Shown piece after piece: positions 1 to 9,119 of a stretch of 64,000 nt of DNA (the stretch's first letter is position 1; the number at the start of each line of letters is the position of its first letter). The DNA is from Pedosphaera sp. (GTDB lineage Bacteria > Verrucomicrobiota > Verrucomicrobiia > Limisphaerales > JADLHS01). Location: assembly GCA_009695195.1 (NCBI GenBank), contig SIBJ01000010.1, positions 1 to 64,000 of the forward strand, given 5' to 3'. The position numbers were made by a program, and so were the translations under genes. The notes beneath the pieces are model-generated. The model was not told where the DNA came from. It worked only from the letters and a program-made list of their open reading frames with translations, and ran no database searches.

Positions 1-72
1 ACCAAAAACGAACGAAAACCAATCAACCGCGAACAAATAACCGTCAAAGAAACACCGACAAAAGGAGTCACC

Positions 73-150
73 ATGAAACCAGCCACACCTCAAACCGAAC
101 AAACACCATCAACTGAACCCCAGAAAAGTAGTTTTCGGAGGTTCCCATAG
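73..150 (+). pseudogene. 5' remnant of a gene or very short ORF (25 aa)
   Basis: An ATG at 73 follows a good ribosome binding site (AAAGGAG at 61-67) and an AT-rich leader, and opens a 25-residue hydrophilic peptide that stops at a TAG. Beyond the TAG the frame stays open to about 309, but from there it reads antisense to the signal peptide gene on the minus strand. The strong translation start with almost no body suggests the 5' end of a gene whose remainder was lost. It could also be a real small protein. No family is recognised. Confidence 0.3.
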
Positions 151-233
151 GTAACTGCTTTGGTGCTGGTCGCCGCGCCGATCAGCACGAGGGCGGCGAG
201 ACAGGATTTGAATATCGGAGTTGTTGTTTTCAT
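90..233 (-). pseudogene. truncated secreted protein: signal peptide plus about 20 residues
   Basis: The ATG at 233 (an in-frame alternative is at 257) begins a clear signal peptide: a basic N-terminus MKTTT, a hydrophobic core LAALVLIGAATS and a likely cleavage near TKA-V. Only about 20 residues follow before a TGA, and these are antisense to the short plus-strand ORF. I infer that two convergent genes were fused head to head by a deletion near 145-155. The palindrome at 310-325 lies about 85 bases upstream, the same distance as in front of the GH16 gene, so the promoter region may be intact although the gene is not. Confidence 0.35.
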
Positions 234-309
234 ACGAGCTTCTGTTCGGGGTTTCATTTTTGATTTGAGCTACGAGGAGATATTAGCGCCGAACCCCGAA
301 AACGCCTAG

Positions 310-325
310 CTAGCCGAGCGGCTAG
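310..325. promoter_or_regulatory. palindromic site 1, possible response-regulator operator
   Basis: CTAGCC-GAGC-GGCTAG is a perfect 6-bp dyad with a 4-base centre. With its flanks (305-329) it matches 4831-4855 at 22 of 25 bases. Two of the three differences (313 and 322) are opposite each other in the dyad and preserve pairing. The site overlaps the stop codon of the response regulator gene and lies upstream of the truncated secreted ORF at 233. It could be an operator for the adjacent LuxR-type regulator or a transcribed hairpin; the sequence cannot separate these. Confidence 0.5.
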
Positions 326-960
326 TTTTCGGGACCTTGCCCCTGGCGGAATTTCAGCGCCGCCTCGATCCGGGAATGAACGTGCAGCTTCTCGTAGATG
401 TGCTGGAGATGCCACTTCACCGCCGCCACCGTCACGCCCAGACGATCCGCGATCGCCTTGTTCCCCAGGCCGTGCATGACGAATTCCAGGACCTCCCGCT
501 CGCGGTGGGAGAGATTTTCCAATTGCGCCGCCGCCGTGACCTGACCGCGAAACTGCCCGATGACTTTGCGCGCGATCTCCGGCGTCATCGGCACGCCGCC
601 CTCCTGCGCTTCCCGGATGGCGGCAATGATTTTTTCGGGCTGCGCGCGCTTGAGCAGGTAGCCACAAGCTCCGGCACGCAACGCCTGAAAGATGCGCTCG
701 GAGTCCTCGTACACCGTGACGATGACGATGTGGACTGCGGGTAGAAGCTCATTGATCTTCGCGGTACATTCCACGCCCGTCGAGTCGGGCAGTTGAATAT
801 CCATCAACACCACGTCGGGCATCGCCTTGGGAATTTTGCGCAACGCCTCCGCCACCGTGGCGCAGGTGCAGACACACTGAAAGCCGGGCGTGCGGTTGAG
901 CAGAGTCTCGAAACCCTCGCGCAGGGTCTTGTTGTCTTCGACAATGCCGACTTTGATCAT
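322..960 (-). CDS. LuxR/NarL-family two-component response regulator
   Basis: This 212-residue protein has a receiver domain (about residues 1-120) and a C-terminal LuxR-type helix-turn-helix (about 149-200). The acidic pair is E8/D9, the phosphoacceptor is D54 in VLMDIQLPDS, and T82 and K104 complete the switch set. The HTH carries the usual SHREREVLE and AIADRLGVTVAAVKWHL pattern. Its ATG overlaps the stop of the upstream kinase gene in ATGA, so the two are translationally coupled and almost certainly cognate partners. It is a DNA-binding transcription activator or repressor by family. Targets are unknown, but the palindrome overlapping its own stop codon and the copy in front of the GH16 gene are candidates. 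Confidence 0.95.
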   Translation of the reverse strand: MIKVGIVEDNKTLREGFETLLNRTPGFQCVCTCATVAEALRKIPKAMPDVVLMDIQLPDSTGVECTAKINELLPAVHIVIVTVYEDSERIFQALRAGACGYLLKRAQPEKIIAAIREAQEGGVPMTPEIARKVIGQFRGQVTAAAQLENLSHREREVLEFVMHGLGNKAIADRLGVTVAAVKWHLQHIYEKLHVHSRIEAALKFRQGQGPEN

Positions 961-3077
961 AGCAATCGTTCGGGTAACGGCGCTTGAAAGCGCACGGTGG
1001 TTCCGTTCTTAGCGTCGCTGGAAATTTCGCACTCACCGCCCAGCGCCTTCAACCGCTCCGTCATGTTCGGCACGCCATCGGCGCCCGACTTCGGCTCGCG
1101 CGAATTAAAACCGCGACCGTTGTCAGCGACCACCACCACGAGTTGTTCGCTCTGCACGGAAATGCGCAACCACACCTGCGTGGCGCCCGCGTGACGCACC
1201 ACGTTGGTGAGCGCCTCCTTGAACGCGAGAAAAAGCTCCTGCCGAAACTTGGGATCCAGCGGATGGTCCGGCAAATCCTCCGCCACGTCCAATCCACAGG
1301 TCACGGCGGCGAGGTCCAGCAACCGCTGCGCGTACGCCCCGAAATAACTGGCGAGCGACGCGATGGTGTCGTTGCGCGGATTCACCGCCCAGACGATTTC
1401 ATCCAGCGAAGTCACCATGCGCCCCGCGGTTTCCGTCAACTCGTCGAGATAACGGCTCTTCTCCGCCGCGGAAGTGGCCGGGCTTTTCGCGAGCGAACTC
1501 AGCATGTTCACCTCCGTCAGTCCCGCGCCCAGGTCATCGTGCAAATCGTGCGCGACGCGCGCGCGTTCCTGCTCGATCTCGCGCCGGCGTTCGGCGCGCT
1601 GACGTTCCTGAATCTGAATCTCCAGTTCCCGCGTGCGCTCCGCCACCTGACGACGCAGCACCACGACCCAACTGAACGCGGCCAGCGCCACAAATCCCAG
1701 CGCGCCCGCGATCCACAAAACCTTTTTCAACGTCCACCACGGCGGCGCTTGCAACACCACCACGTCGTTCGGGGAGCGCAATTGGACCCGGAAAGATTTC
1801 GCCCGCCAGTTCTCGCCGGCGCTCCATTCGCCGGGTTCAATCTGACAGACGCCGGTGACGGAAACGCGGCTGCTATTTTCCAAAGTCGCGAAAGCGTCCT
1901 GCCCCTCCGCCTGTTTCAAGTAGGCTTGGAACGTGAAATCCCCGTCTTGCAGAATCAAATACTTCTCGGAACCATGCAGCGCGCGGTCGAGCAATCTGGC
2001 CGCGACCTGAATCAAGCGGCAGTCGTGCTTGCCCTGCAACGCCTCGTCCGGGGTCAGGCGCGACGGCTCAATCGGCGGGCCGGCGGCGAGCTTGCGAAAG
2101 ATGGCGTCCTGCAACACCGGCGTGTATTCCGCCTGGCTTACAAAGCCCAGCGCTTCCACGCGGTCGCCCACTTGCAACGGCTCGTTCAACTTCGTCTGCA
2201 CCTCCACGCCCTGTTCGCCATCCTGAAGGAAAAGCGCCTTGCCCGGTTGGTAATAAATCACGGTGCCCGCCAGCTTCACGCGATGACCGAAGGATTCCTG
2301 CGGCGCGAATTGCAGCAGGCTGCCGATGGGCCGCGCGGCAATCGCAAACGGGTCCTTGAGCGCCGGCTGTTCGATCACTAGATCCTCCGCTCGCGGCACC
2401 ATGAGCCGGATGGCGAACAACTGGCGTTGATGATTGAACTGCGTCGCGCAAACGCCGCGCACGCGCACGGTGCTGTCGAGCAATTCCTCCGTCCGTTTCA
2501 CCGGCAACTGGCGGGCGTAAACCGAAAGCCGCCCGCCGCCCGTGGCGATTTCGATCAAATGATATTGCGAGCCTTCGAGCGGTTGAACCGACCGCACGAT
2601 TCCCGCGATCTCGACAAACTGGCTGTCTTCCGTGCCGCTGGCGAGTTGCTCGTATGTCACCGGCTTCGGCGTCGGCAACGGCGCTTCGCCCACGACGCGC
2701 ACGCGTTTCGGCACCACGATGGGCGCGTATTCACCTGGACTCGCCGTTCCCTCCACCTCGACCAACTGGCCGGGTGTGAGGGGTGGCATGTTGGTGGAAT
2801 CGCGCAGATAAATTCCCGCCGTTTCATCCTGAACAAATCGCGAGAAGAGCGACTCGTCGAAGAACGTGACGATGCCGCGCAGCCGGACGGGCGTTCGCTG
2901 CTGTGCTTGTTCCACCGTCAACCCGCGCACCGCCGCCGCCGTGCGCAATTCCTCGCCCGACGCTTGCGCTTCGGCCAATGACGGCAACAGGCCAACGCCG
3001 ATTGCGAAAGCGACTGGCAACCCGCCGCGGAAAAGTCCGGGCTGCGGTGCGGAAGATGTCACGGGTTTGTCTGGCAT
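957..3077 (-). CDS. membrane sensor histidine kinase, HisKA_3 (NarX/DesK-like) type
   Basis: The chosen ATG at 3077 gives 706 residues starting with a clean signal peptide (core VAFAIGVGLLPSLAEA). A longer in-frame start at 3155 would bury that signal. The periplasmic part (about 45-440) is a series of OB-fold-like repeats, with motifs such as VRLRGIVTFFD and VKLAGTVIYYQPGKALFLQD, a layout common in verrucomicrobial and planctomycete kinases. A single membrane helix lies near 446-474, followed by a coiled coil. The dimerisation/phosphoacceptor segment is RVAHDLHDDLGAGLTEV (His near 509). The ATPase domain shows an N-box (EALTNVVRHAG) and a G-box (DNGRGF). It should phosphorylate the overlapping LuxR-type regulator. 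It lies 108 bases downstream of the GH16 gene on the same strand, so it may share that transcript and sense carbohydrate or cell-wall signals; that last point is inference. Confidence 0.93.
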   Translation of the reverse strand: MPDKPVTSSAPQPGLFRGGLPVAFAIGVGLLPSLAEAQASGEELRTAAAVRGLTVEQAQQRTPVRLRGIVTFFDESLFSRFVQDETAGIYLRDSTNMPPLTPGQLVEVEGTASPGEYAPIVVPKRVRVVGEAPLPTPKPVTYEQLASGTEDSQFVEIAGIVRSVQPLEGSQYHLIEIATGGGRLSVYARQLPVKRTEELLDSTVRVRGVCATQFNHQRQLFAIRLMVPRAEDLVIEQPALKDPFAIAARPIGSLLQFAPQESFGHRVKLAGTVIYYQPGKALFLQDGEQGVEVQTKLNEPLQVGDRVEALGFVSQAEYTPVLQDAIFRKLAAGPPIEPSRLTPDEALQGKHDCRLIQVAARLLDRALHGSEKYLILQDGDFTFQAYLKQAEGQDAFATLENSSRVSVTGVCQIEPGEWSAGENWRAKSFRVQLRSPNDVVVLQAPPWWTLKKVLWIAGALGFVALAAFSWVVVLRRQVAERTRELEIQIQERQRAERRREIEQERARVAHDLHDDLGAGLTEVNMLSSLAKSPATSAAEKSRYLDELTETAGRMVTSLDEIVWAVNPRNDTIASLASYFGAYAQRLLDLAAVTCGLDVAEDLPDHPLDPKFRQELFLAFKEALTNVVRHAGATQVWLRISVQSEQLVVVVADNGRGFNSREPKSGADGVPNMTERLKALGGECEISSDAKNGTTVRFQAPLPERLL

Positions 3078-3185
3078 GATCGGAACCGAACTCAAGCAAT
3101 GCGGTTTAACGCACGATTCAGCCCTGCTTGTGTCCCGTGCGCCGGCAATTGTCAATCGGCATCAAGCCGGCGCGCTGCGCTGCGC

Positions 3186-4793
3186 TCAGTTGCACAGCCT
3201 CGCAATCCGGTAGAAGCGGGAAGTGGATTGAAAGTTCACCGTCACCGTTTGAACGCCGCCGTTGCCGGTAAGGTTGGTCAGCGCCAGCCAGTTTGGATCC
3301 AGGAGGTTTGCTTTCCAGCGCACTTGATAGGGCAAATCGAGAAAGGTCACGAACCCGATGTTCAAGCCGTTGCCGACCCGCGCGGCGGAAACCGGCACGG
3401 GGAATTCCGTCGCGCCCGTCGCCGTCAGTTTCAAATCGTCAAACAACACCGCGCCGGCGGCAGTGGCAGGTTGCCGGAAAACCACTTGATAGCGGACGAA
3501 GCTCGTGCTCGCGGGCGCGACGAGATTTGTCACCGAACCAATCACCGCCGACGTCGCGGGATTGAGTTGATTCGTGACGGCGAGATTCAGCCACACGCTG
3601 GCGGTGGTGTTGGTGCTGATCAGTGCCGTGCGATAGAGCGCCAGCACGCTGGCCGACGCGTCGCGAAAGGAAACTTCGATCCACGCCAAGTTCGCGCCCG
3701 CAATCTTGTCCCCGCTCGGAGTCAGCGCCCAGCCATCCGCCGTGAAGTTTTGCCCGGGCGATGTCGGGAGGTCCTGATAAACGCCGGAGTAATTGTCGCT
3801 CCCGGTGAACTGGCCGAAGACTTTGAACCCGTTGCTGCCGCCATGCACCGGAACATTGTTGCTGTTCTCGAGCAACGTGTTGAACCCCGCGCCGTAGGTC
3901 GTCCAACTCGCCAAGCCGCCCGACTCGAAGCCGGGATTGGTGAGCGCGTTTCCGCCGCACGCGGGCAGGTTCATCGGCGCATAAACGCGCACGTAGTCCA
4001 CCGTCATGCGTTGCGGAAATGTCGTCGAGCCGTTGGGATTGCCGGGCCAGTTGCCGCCGACGGCGACGTTGAGCAACAGGAATTGCGGCTGCGTGAACAC
4101 CCACGTCGCGCCGCCCGGCAGACTCGCGGGCGTCGCGCTGAAATATTGCTGGCCGTCCACGAACCAGCGAAGGCGATTCGTCTCCCACTCAACGGCGAAG
4201 ACGTGAAAGCCATCCGCGAAGGCTGCGCCCGCCAAAGTGTAAGGCCCGCCGATGCCGCCGCCGCCGGAGTAACCCGGCCCGTGAATGGTGCCGTGAACAA
4301 GATTCGTCTCGGCCCCGATGTTCTCCATGATGTCAATCTCGCCGCAGTTCGGCCAACTGACCGAATCAATGTTCGTGCCGAGCATCCAGAACGCCGGCCA
4401 CAGTCCCTGACCGCGCGGAATCTGGATGCGCGCCTCGATGCGGCCATACGTCCAGGAAATCTTGCCTTTGGTTTTCAGCCGGGCGGAAGTGTAACTGCTG
4501 CCAAGATAACTTTCCTGCCGGGCTTCGATCACGAGTTTGCCGCCTTCGACGCGGACGTTGTTCGTGCGGGAAGTGTAGTATTCGAGTTCGTTGTTGCCCC
4601 AACCGCCCGCGCCGATGTCATAGGCCCACTTGGCCGGATCGGGCGAACTGCCGTCCGCCTGCGCGAACTCGTCCGCCCACACCAACGTCCAGCCGGTGGT
4701 GTTCTGCGCGCCGGCGCTCCCGGCGCACACCAGACCGCCAGCCAGCAAGGCCGCGAGTTTCATCGAGCGCTTCAGGTTCACGAACTGAATCAT
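3186..4793 (-). CDS. secreted glycoside hydrolase family 16 beta-glucanase with C-terminal carbohydrate-binding-like region
   Basis: The 535-residue protein starts with a signal peptide (LAALLAGGLVCAGSAGA). Residues about 35-275 form a GH16 jelly roll: WADEF near the start, and the catalytic motif GEIDIMENIG with nucleophile E152, D154 and acid/base E157. WPAFWMLG and the late VDYVRVY strand are also typical of laminarinases and licheninases. Residues about 280-450 resemble a CBM4/9-type module (NPGFESGGLASWTTYG), and the last 80 residues resemble C-terminal beta domains seen on other exported proteins here. It probably hydrolyses beta-1,3 or mixed-linkage glucans outside the cell. A TATGAT hexamer at 4794-4789 overlaps the first ATG, so translation from the ATG at 4763 is equally possible. 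The palindrome at 4836-4851 lies just upstream. Confidence 0.93.
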   Translation of the reverse strand: MIQFVNLKRSMKLAALLAGGLVCAGSAGAQNTTGWTLVWADEFAQADGSSPDPAKWAYDIGAGGWGNNELEYYTSRTNNVRVEGGKLVIEARQESYLGSSYTSARLKTKGKISWTYGRIEARIQIPRGQGLWPAFWMLGTNIDSVSWPNCGEIDIMENIGAETNLVHGTIHGPGYSGGGGIGGPYTLAGAAFADGFHVFAVEWETNRLRWFVDGQQYFSATPASLPGGATWVFTQPQFLLLNVAVGGNWPGNPNGSTTFPQRMTVDYVRVYAPMNLPACGGNALTNPGFESGGLASWTTYGAGFNTLLENSNNVPVHGGSNGFKVFGQFTGSDNYSGVYQDLPTSPGQNFTADGWALTPSGDKIAGANLAWIEVSFRDASASVLALYRTALISTNTTASVWLNLAVTNQLNPATSAVIGSVTNLVAPASTSFVRYQVVFRQPATAAGAVLFDDLKLTATGATEFPVPVSAARVGNGLNIGFVTFLDLPYQVRWKANLLDPNWLALTNLTGNGGVQTVTVNFQSTSRFYRIARLCN

Positions 4794-4835
4794 ACTTGAA
4801 GCAACAAGCTTGTCCTGATTTTTGTCCGTGCCTAG

Positions 4836-4851
4836 CTATCCAAGCGGATAG
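4836..4851. promoter_or_regulatory. palindromic site 2, possible operator upstream of the GH16 gene
   Basis: CTATCC-AAGC-GGATAG is a perfect 6-bp dyad that overlaps the stop codon of the dihydrouridine synthase gene and lies about 50 bases upstream of the GH16 start. A TATGAT -10-like hexamer at 4794-4789 would put a start site near 4783 and the dyad centre near -60, a position typical for activator binding without a good -35 box. The copy at 310-325 differs by compensating changes. This is promoter-region evidence by position only. Confidence 0.5.
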
Positions 4852-5855
4852 TTTTGAGGCGAGGGCGGCTCCAGCGGCATCGGCTGGTCGTGATCCAGAA
4901 ACTCGCGGCAGATGCGGAAAAAATTATCCTGCGTTTCGGCGCGGCGGATTTGATGGAGGAACTCGCCGTTCGTGCCCACGCCCTCGCCGAGATAGTTCAT
5001 GAATTTTTTCATGCGCTCCACCCGCACCTTCTCCGGCGCATCGAAGCTGGCTTGCGACTCCCAAAGCGCCGTGATGTAAACGAGCACGTCACGCCCCGTC
5101 GGATACGTCACCGGTTCGCCGCGCTGGCGCTGGCGGATTTGGTTGAACAACCACGGGCTGCGGATCACGCCGCGACCAATCATCAACCCGCGCGCTTTCG
5201 TCTGCGCCAACAGGTCGAGCGCTTGATCGGCGGAATAAACGTGGCCGTTCGCAAGCACGGGGCACTTCATGGTTTCGGAAGCTTGGCGGATCAGATCGTA
5301 GTGGACGGGCAGGCGATACATCTGCGCCACGGTGCGCGCGTGAACCGTCAGCAAATCAATCGAGTGTTTTGTGAAGATGGGCAGCAGCGTGTCAAACTCT
5401 GCGGGCGAGGCGAAACCCACGCGTGTCTTCACCGTGAACTTGATGCTCACCGCGTCGCGCAGCGCGCCGAGGATGGAATCAATCCGTTGCGGCTCGCGCA
5501 GCAGCCCGCCGCCGGCGCATTTTTTGTAAACGATGGGCGCCGGGCAGCCGAGGTTCAGATCGATCGCCGCGACGGGAAGTTGTTGCAGTTCGTTCGCCGT
5601 GCGAATAAGCGAAGGAATGTCGTTCCCGATCATCTGCGCGACGACGGGGCGGTCGGTGGAATTCTGTTCGATGGAATCGAGAATCCATTTCTCCGGCCGC
5701 GAGACGGCGTGGACGCGGAAGTATTCCGTCCAGTAAACATCCGCGCCGCCGTAGCGATGCATGAGTTTCCAGAACGCGCCGTCGGTCACGTCCTGCATCG
5801 GCGCGAGGGCGAGGAAGGGGGTGGGGCCGCCTAGGAGTGGGCCAAGATCGGTCAC
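4836..5855 (-). CDS. dus: tRNA-dihydrouridine synthase
   Basis: The likely start is GTG at 5855, overlapping the stop of the upstream Uma2 gene (GTGA), which gives 339 residues. Reading further upstream only produces basic out-of-frame sequence from Uma2. The protein is an FMN-dependent TIM barrel: LALAPMQDVTDGAFW at the N-terminus, DLNLGCPAP with the substrate-contacting region, the catalytic cysteine in YKKCAGGGLL, TVKTRVGF, LTVHART and the FMN-phosphate motif MIGRGVIRSPWLF. It reduces uridines in the tRNA D-loop in the cytoplasm. The family assignment is firm; the DusA/B/C subgroup is not resolved. The last codons form part of the palindromic site at 4836-4851. Confidence 0.93.
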   Translation of the reverse strand: MTDLGPLLGGPTPFLALAPMQDVTDGAFWKLMHRYGGADVYWTEYFRVHAVSRPEKWILDSIEQNSTDRPVVAQMIGNDIPSLIRTANELQQLPVAAIDLNLGCPAPIVYKKCAGGGLLREPQRIDSILGALRDAVSIKFTVKTRVGFASPAEFDTLLPIFTKHSIDLLTVHARTVAQMYRLPVHYDLIRQASETMKCPVLANGHVYSADQALDLLAQTKARGLMIGRGVIRSPWLFNQIRQRQRGEPVTYPTGRDVLVYITALWESQASFDAPEKVRVERMKKFMNYLGEGVGTNGEFLHQIRRAETQDNFFRICREFLDHDQPMPLEPPSPQNYPLG

Positions 5856-6424
5856 AACGCGAGTTGCAACCAGGTCACGGAGAAGCCGGCGAGGAGTTTG
5901 GAGCCGGCCCGCTCGCCCTGTTCGGCGAGGGCGTGCAGTTTGTAAACACCTTTCTCCAATGCGAAGATTTCCAGCGTGCAGGCTTCCGGGTCCACGATCC
6001 AGTATTCGCGCACGCCGAATTTTTCGTAGAGTTCCTTCTTGTCCACGCGGTCCCGGCGCCGGCGTCCCGGCGACAAGACTTCGACCGCGAGGTCCGGTGC
6101 GCAACGCACACGGTTCGTTACCAGGTGGAGGCGCGGCTTGGAAATGAAAAACACATCGGGCTGAACGACGTGCTTCTGGGTCAGCACCACGTCGAGCGGG
6201 CTGAGGAAAACTTCACCCAGCTTCCGGCTCATGACGAAAGCATCCATGAGTTTGTACAGACGGGATACGATCCGTTGATGATCGGGGACTGGTGTCGGGG
6301 ACATGATGATTTCTCCCTCCCAAAGTTCGACCGGCAAATTGGACTCCGGCAATTCGGCGACCATCTCGTCAAACGTCCAAAGCCGCTTCCGCGCAGCGGG
6401 CCGGGTCAAAGTTGCTGTTGCCAT
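5852..6424 (-). CDS. Uma2-family (DUF820) putative endonuclease
   Basis: The protein has 190 residues with the Uma2 PD-(D/E)xK-like core: VQPDVFFI, then APDLAVEVLSP (D111, E115), a downstream lysine pair near 129, and KFGVREYWIVDPE. The N-terminal TFDEMVAELPE segment is typical of the family. These proteins are widespread paralogues in cyanobacteria, planctomycetes and verrucomicrobia; nuclease activity is predicted from the fold and rarely tested. Its stop overlaps the GTG of the tRNA-dihydrouridine synthase gene, so the two are cotranscribed. Confidence 0.85.
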   Translation of the reverse strand: MATATLTRPAARKRLWTFDEMVAELPESNLPVELWEGEIIMSPTPVPDHQRIVSRLYKLMDAFVMSRKLGEVFLSPLDVVLTQKHVVQPDVFFISKPRLHLVTNRVRCAPDLAVEVLSPGRRRRDRVDKKELYEKFGVREYWIVDPEACTLEIFALEKGVYKLHALAEQGERAGSKLLAGFSVTWLQLAL

Positions 6425-6455
6425 GCCGGCAACTAAACAGATTTTGCGCGGGAAA

Positions 6456-7937
6456 TCAAACCGCTTTTGCCGGCGGGTTTTCGCGGCTGAGGAGGCTCGC
6501 CAGCCAACCTGTCACGAACGTGATCGTCGAGCCGATCAGCACATACCATTGCCAGGAGATTTTAAGTTGCAGCCACACGAAGGCCATGCCCGCGACGCCC
6601 ACGCTGACTCCCGTCAGCGCGCCTTTCGGCCCGACGCGGCGGGTCAAAGTGCTGAGCAGAAACAACCCTAGCACCGGCCCGTTGGTGAAGGAGGCCACCG
6701 CCAGCACCGCGTCCACGCCGCGGCCTTTCATCGCGATGGCGATCATGGCCACGATGATTTGCACTACGCCCCAGAGCGCGGTGAACAGGCGCGAGGCGTT
6801 GAGATAGTGCATGTCGGACTTGTTGGGCGCGAACAGCGGACGGTAAAAATCCGTGACCGCCGTCGCGGAAAGCGAGTTCAACGAACTGGAAAGCGTGCTC
6901 ATGGCGGCGGCGAAAATCGCAGCAACGACGAGACCGATGAGGCCGATGGGCAGTTGTGTGACGATGAAATGCGGGAACACGCGGTCCGCTTTCGCTGCGA
7001 CATCCGGTGGCAGGATTGCGGCTTTCTGGTAGAACACGAACAACATCGTTCCAATGATCAGGAACAGCACGAACTGCGCGAAGATCACCGCGCCGCTCGT
7101 CAACAGCGCGAGCGTCGCTTGCTTCGGAGTTTTTGCGCAAAGGTAGCGTTGCACCATCAACTGATCCGTGCCATGCGTGGCCGTGGTGAGAAACGCGCCG
7201 CCGATGACGCCCGACCAGAACGTGTAGCTGCGGCTGAGGTCGAAGGTGAAGTCGAACACGTCGAACTTGTGCAGTTCACCGCCGACGGCCACAACTTCAT
7301 TCCAGCCACCGGGAATTTTTCCGAGCAACACCAACGCCGCCACAATCGCGCCGACGAGATAGACGACGAGTTGGATCGCGTCGGTCCAGATCACCGCCGC
7401 CATGCCGCCGAGATACGTGTAAACAATCGTGACCACGCCGATGATGAGAATGGAAACCGGGTCCGCCCAACCGGTGAGCGCCACGAGCACGAGGGCCGTG
7501 AGAAAAAGCCGGATGCCGTCCGCAATCGAGCGCGTGATGAGAAAGAGCGAAGCCGCCGTGCGTTTCACACGCCCGCCGAAGCGCTGGTCGAGAATCTGAT
7601 ACACCGTGAACAGCTCGCCTTTGAAGTAGAGCGGAATGAACAGGGCCACGATGACGAGTCGCCCGATCATGTAACCGATGACGAGTTGCAGGAAGGTGAA
7701 GTTGCCGCCCACGCCCCCCGCGTTGGCCGCAAACGCGAACGCCGGCACGCTGATGAACGTCACCGTGGAGGTTTCCGTGGCGACGATCGAACCCATCAGC
7801 GCCCACCACGGGGCGTTGTTGTCCGAGAGAAAATAATCGCGGATGTTGCGCTGCTTGCGGCTGAACCACCATCCCACGCCGAGCGTGCCGAGCATGTAAA
7901 CCACGATGATGATGAGGTCGAGCGGATGCAGTTTCAT
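6456..7937 (-). CDS. sodium:solute symporter (SSS family)
   Basis: The ATG at 7937 gives 493 residues. Longer reading frames add basic, non-membrane sequence and are not believed. Starting at [20 protein letters not shown] the protein has about 13-14 hydrophobic helices. Family marks include [32 protein letters not shown] split over helix 2, and [17 protein letters not shown] in the central region, which is the SSS signature zone. It imports an organic solute, such as a sugar, amino acid or sialic acid-like compound, with sodium. The substrate cannot be read from sequence. A 170-base divergent region separates it from the methyltransferase gene at 8108. Confidence 0.93.
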   Translation of the reverse strand: MKLHPLDLIIIVVYMLGTLGVGWWFSRKQRNIRDYFLSDNNAPWWALMGSIVATETSTVTFISVPAFAFAANAGGVGGNFTFLQLVIGYMIGRLVIVALFIPLYFKGELFTVYQILDQRFGGRVKRTAASLFLITRSIADGIRLFLTALVLVALTGWADPVSILIIGVVTIVYTYLGGMAAVIWTDAIQLVVYLVGAIVAALVLLGKIPGGWNEVVAVGGELHKFDVFDFTFDLSRSYTFWSGVIGGAFLTTATHGTDQLMVQRYLCAKTPKQATLALLTSGAVIFAQFVLFLIIGTMLFVFYQKAAILPPDVAAKADRVFPHFIVTQLPIGLIGLVVAAIFAAAMSTLSSSLNSLSATAVTDFYRPLFAPNKSDMHYLNASRLFTALWGVVQIIVAMIAIAMKGRGVDAVLAVASFTNGPVLGLFLLSTLTRRVGPKGALTGVSVGVAGMAFVWLQLKISWQWYVLIGSTITFVTGWLASLLSRENPPAKAV

Positions 7938-8107
7938 GGTTTGCGGACGCGGTATTACTGGAGAAGTGACCGCGGGAAGGCGAGAAGATTTTTGAGTGAC
8001 CGCGCGTGGGGCGGGCGGCTCCGCCTGCCACCGTCCCACCGACCATCCCCCCGCTGGGGCCGCACGCAAAACTTGTTTCGCTTCCGCGAATCGGCGACAA
8101 CGAACAC

Positions 8108-9106
8108 ATGTCTTCCGCCGCCAACGTCGCAATTCATCCAAGCCAGTTCCCGGACGCGATACGGCGCGACCTGCTCGAATCGCTGCGCACGCGGCGGGTG
8201 AACCACAAATTCCATTACGACAGCGCGAAGCAAACGCAGAAATGGCTCGCGCTGCATCAAGCTCATTCGCCTTCGCGCAATGACTGGGATTGTTCAACGA
8301 CGTATGAACGGGCCTTCGCCGCCGCGAGCGAACGGATTTCCGCGAACCCCATTCACTTGATCGGCCTTGGCTGCGGCGGCGGCCAGAAGGACGCGCGCTT
8401 GCTGGGAGCACTAAGTCGCCGCGGCAAACGGGTCACGTACTCGCCGTGCGATGTGAGCGCGGCGATGGTGCAGGTGGCGCGGGACGCGGCGCAGCCGGTG
8501 GTCACGGAGAAAAATTGCTTCCCGCTGGTCTGCGACCTCGCGACGGCCAACGATCTGGCCGAATTTTTCGCCGCGCTTCAATCGCCGCCCGTTGCCCGCC
8601 TCATCACGTTCTTCGGCATGATTCCGAATTTCGAGCCGGCGGACATCCTGCCGAAGCTCGCTTCGCTCGTCCGCTCTGACGACTGGCTCTTCTTCAGCGC
8701 CAACCTTGCGCCGGGACCGGATTATTCCGCCGGCGTGCAGCGCGTGCTGCCGCAATATGACAACCTGCTCACGCATGACTGGCTGATAACCTTTCTGCTC
8801 GACCTCGGCGTCGAGCGTGGCGACGGCGAAGTGCGTTTTTCGGTTGAGGACAATGGCGATTTGAAACGCATCGTCGCGCGATTCCACTTCGCGCGCGCGC
8901 GCCGGATCGAACTGGACGGCGAGTCCTTTGAGTTCAACGGCGGCGAAGCCATCCAACTTTTCTTTTCGTATCGCTACACGCCGGAGCGGGTGCGCACAGC
9001 GTTGGCGGGCCACGGATTGGAAGTCCGCGAACAATGGATCACGAAGTCCGGGGAAGAGGGCGTGTTTCTCGTGCATCGTAGCGGCGACCCGGCAGAGCGC
9101 CGCTGA
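8108..9106 (+). CDS. EgtD-like SAM-dependent methyltransferase (histidine-specific methyltransferase family)
   Basis: The ATG at 8108 gives 332 residues. The N-terminal [16 protein letters not shown] segment parallels the HYD motif of EgtD proteins. The SAM site is [17 protein letters not shown], followed by [27 protein letters not shown] and [10 protein letters not shown]. EgtD trimethylates histidine in ergothioneine synthesis. This protein lacks the usual aromatic-rich substrate segment after HYD, and no EgtB gene is present, so its substrate may differ. It converges on the DHPS-like gene with 13 bases between stops. Confidence 0.8.
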   Translation: MSSAANVAIHPSQFPDAIRRDLLESLRTRRVNHKFHYDSAKQTQKWLALHQAHSPSRNDWDCSTTYERAFAAASERISANPIHLIGLGCGGGQKDARLLGALSRRGKRVTYSPCDVSAAMVQVARDAAQPVVTEKNCFPLVCDLATANDLAEFFAALQSPPVARLITFFGMIPNFEPADILPKLASLVRSDDWLFFSANLAPGPDYSAGVQRVLPQYDNLLTHDWLITFLLDLGVERGDGEVRFSVEDNGDLKRIVARFHFARARRIELDGESFEFNGGEAIQLFFSYRYTPERVRTALAGHGLEVREQWITKSGEEGVFLVHRSGDPAERR

Positions 9107-9119
9107 AACCTCAACGGCT

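Noticed and set aside
984-2381. Long plus-strand open frame opposite the histidine kinase gene
   Set aside because: It is antisense to clear kinase motifs, is rich in Arg/His/Gln as GC-rich shadows are, and has no recognisable domain.
5856-6104. N-terminal extension of the dihydrouridine synthase
   Set aside because: This part is an out-of-frame reading of the Uma2 gene; a GTG at 5855 overlapping the Uma2 stop is the natural start.
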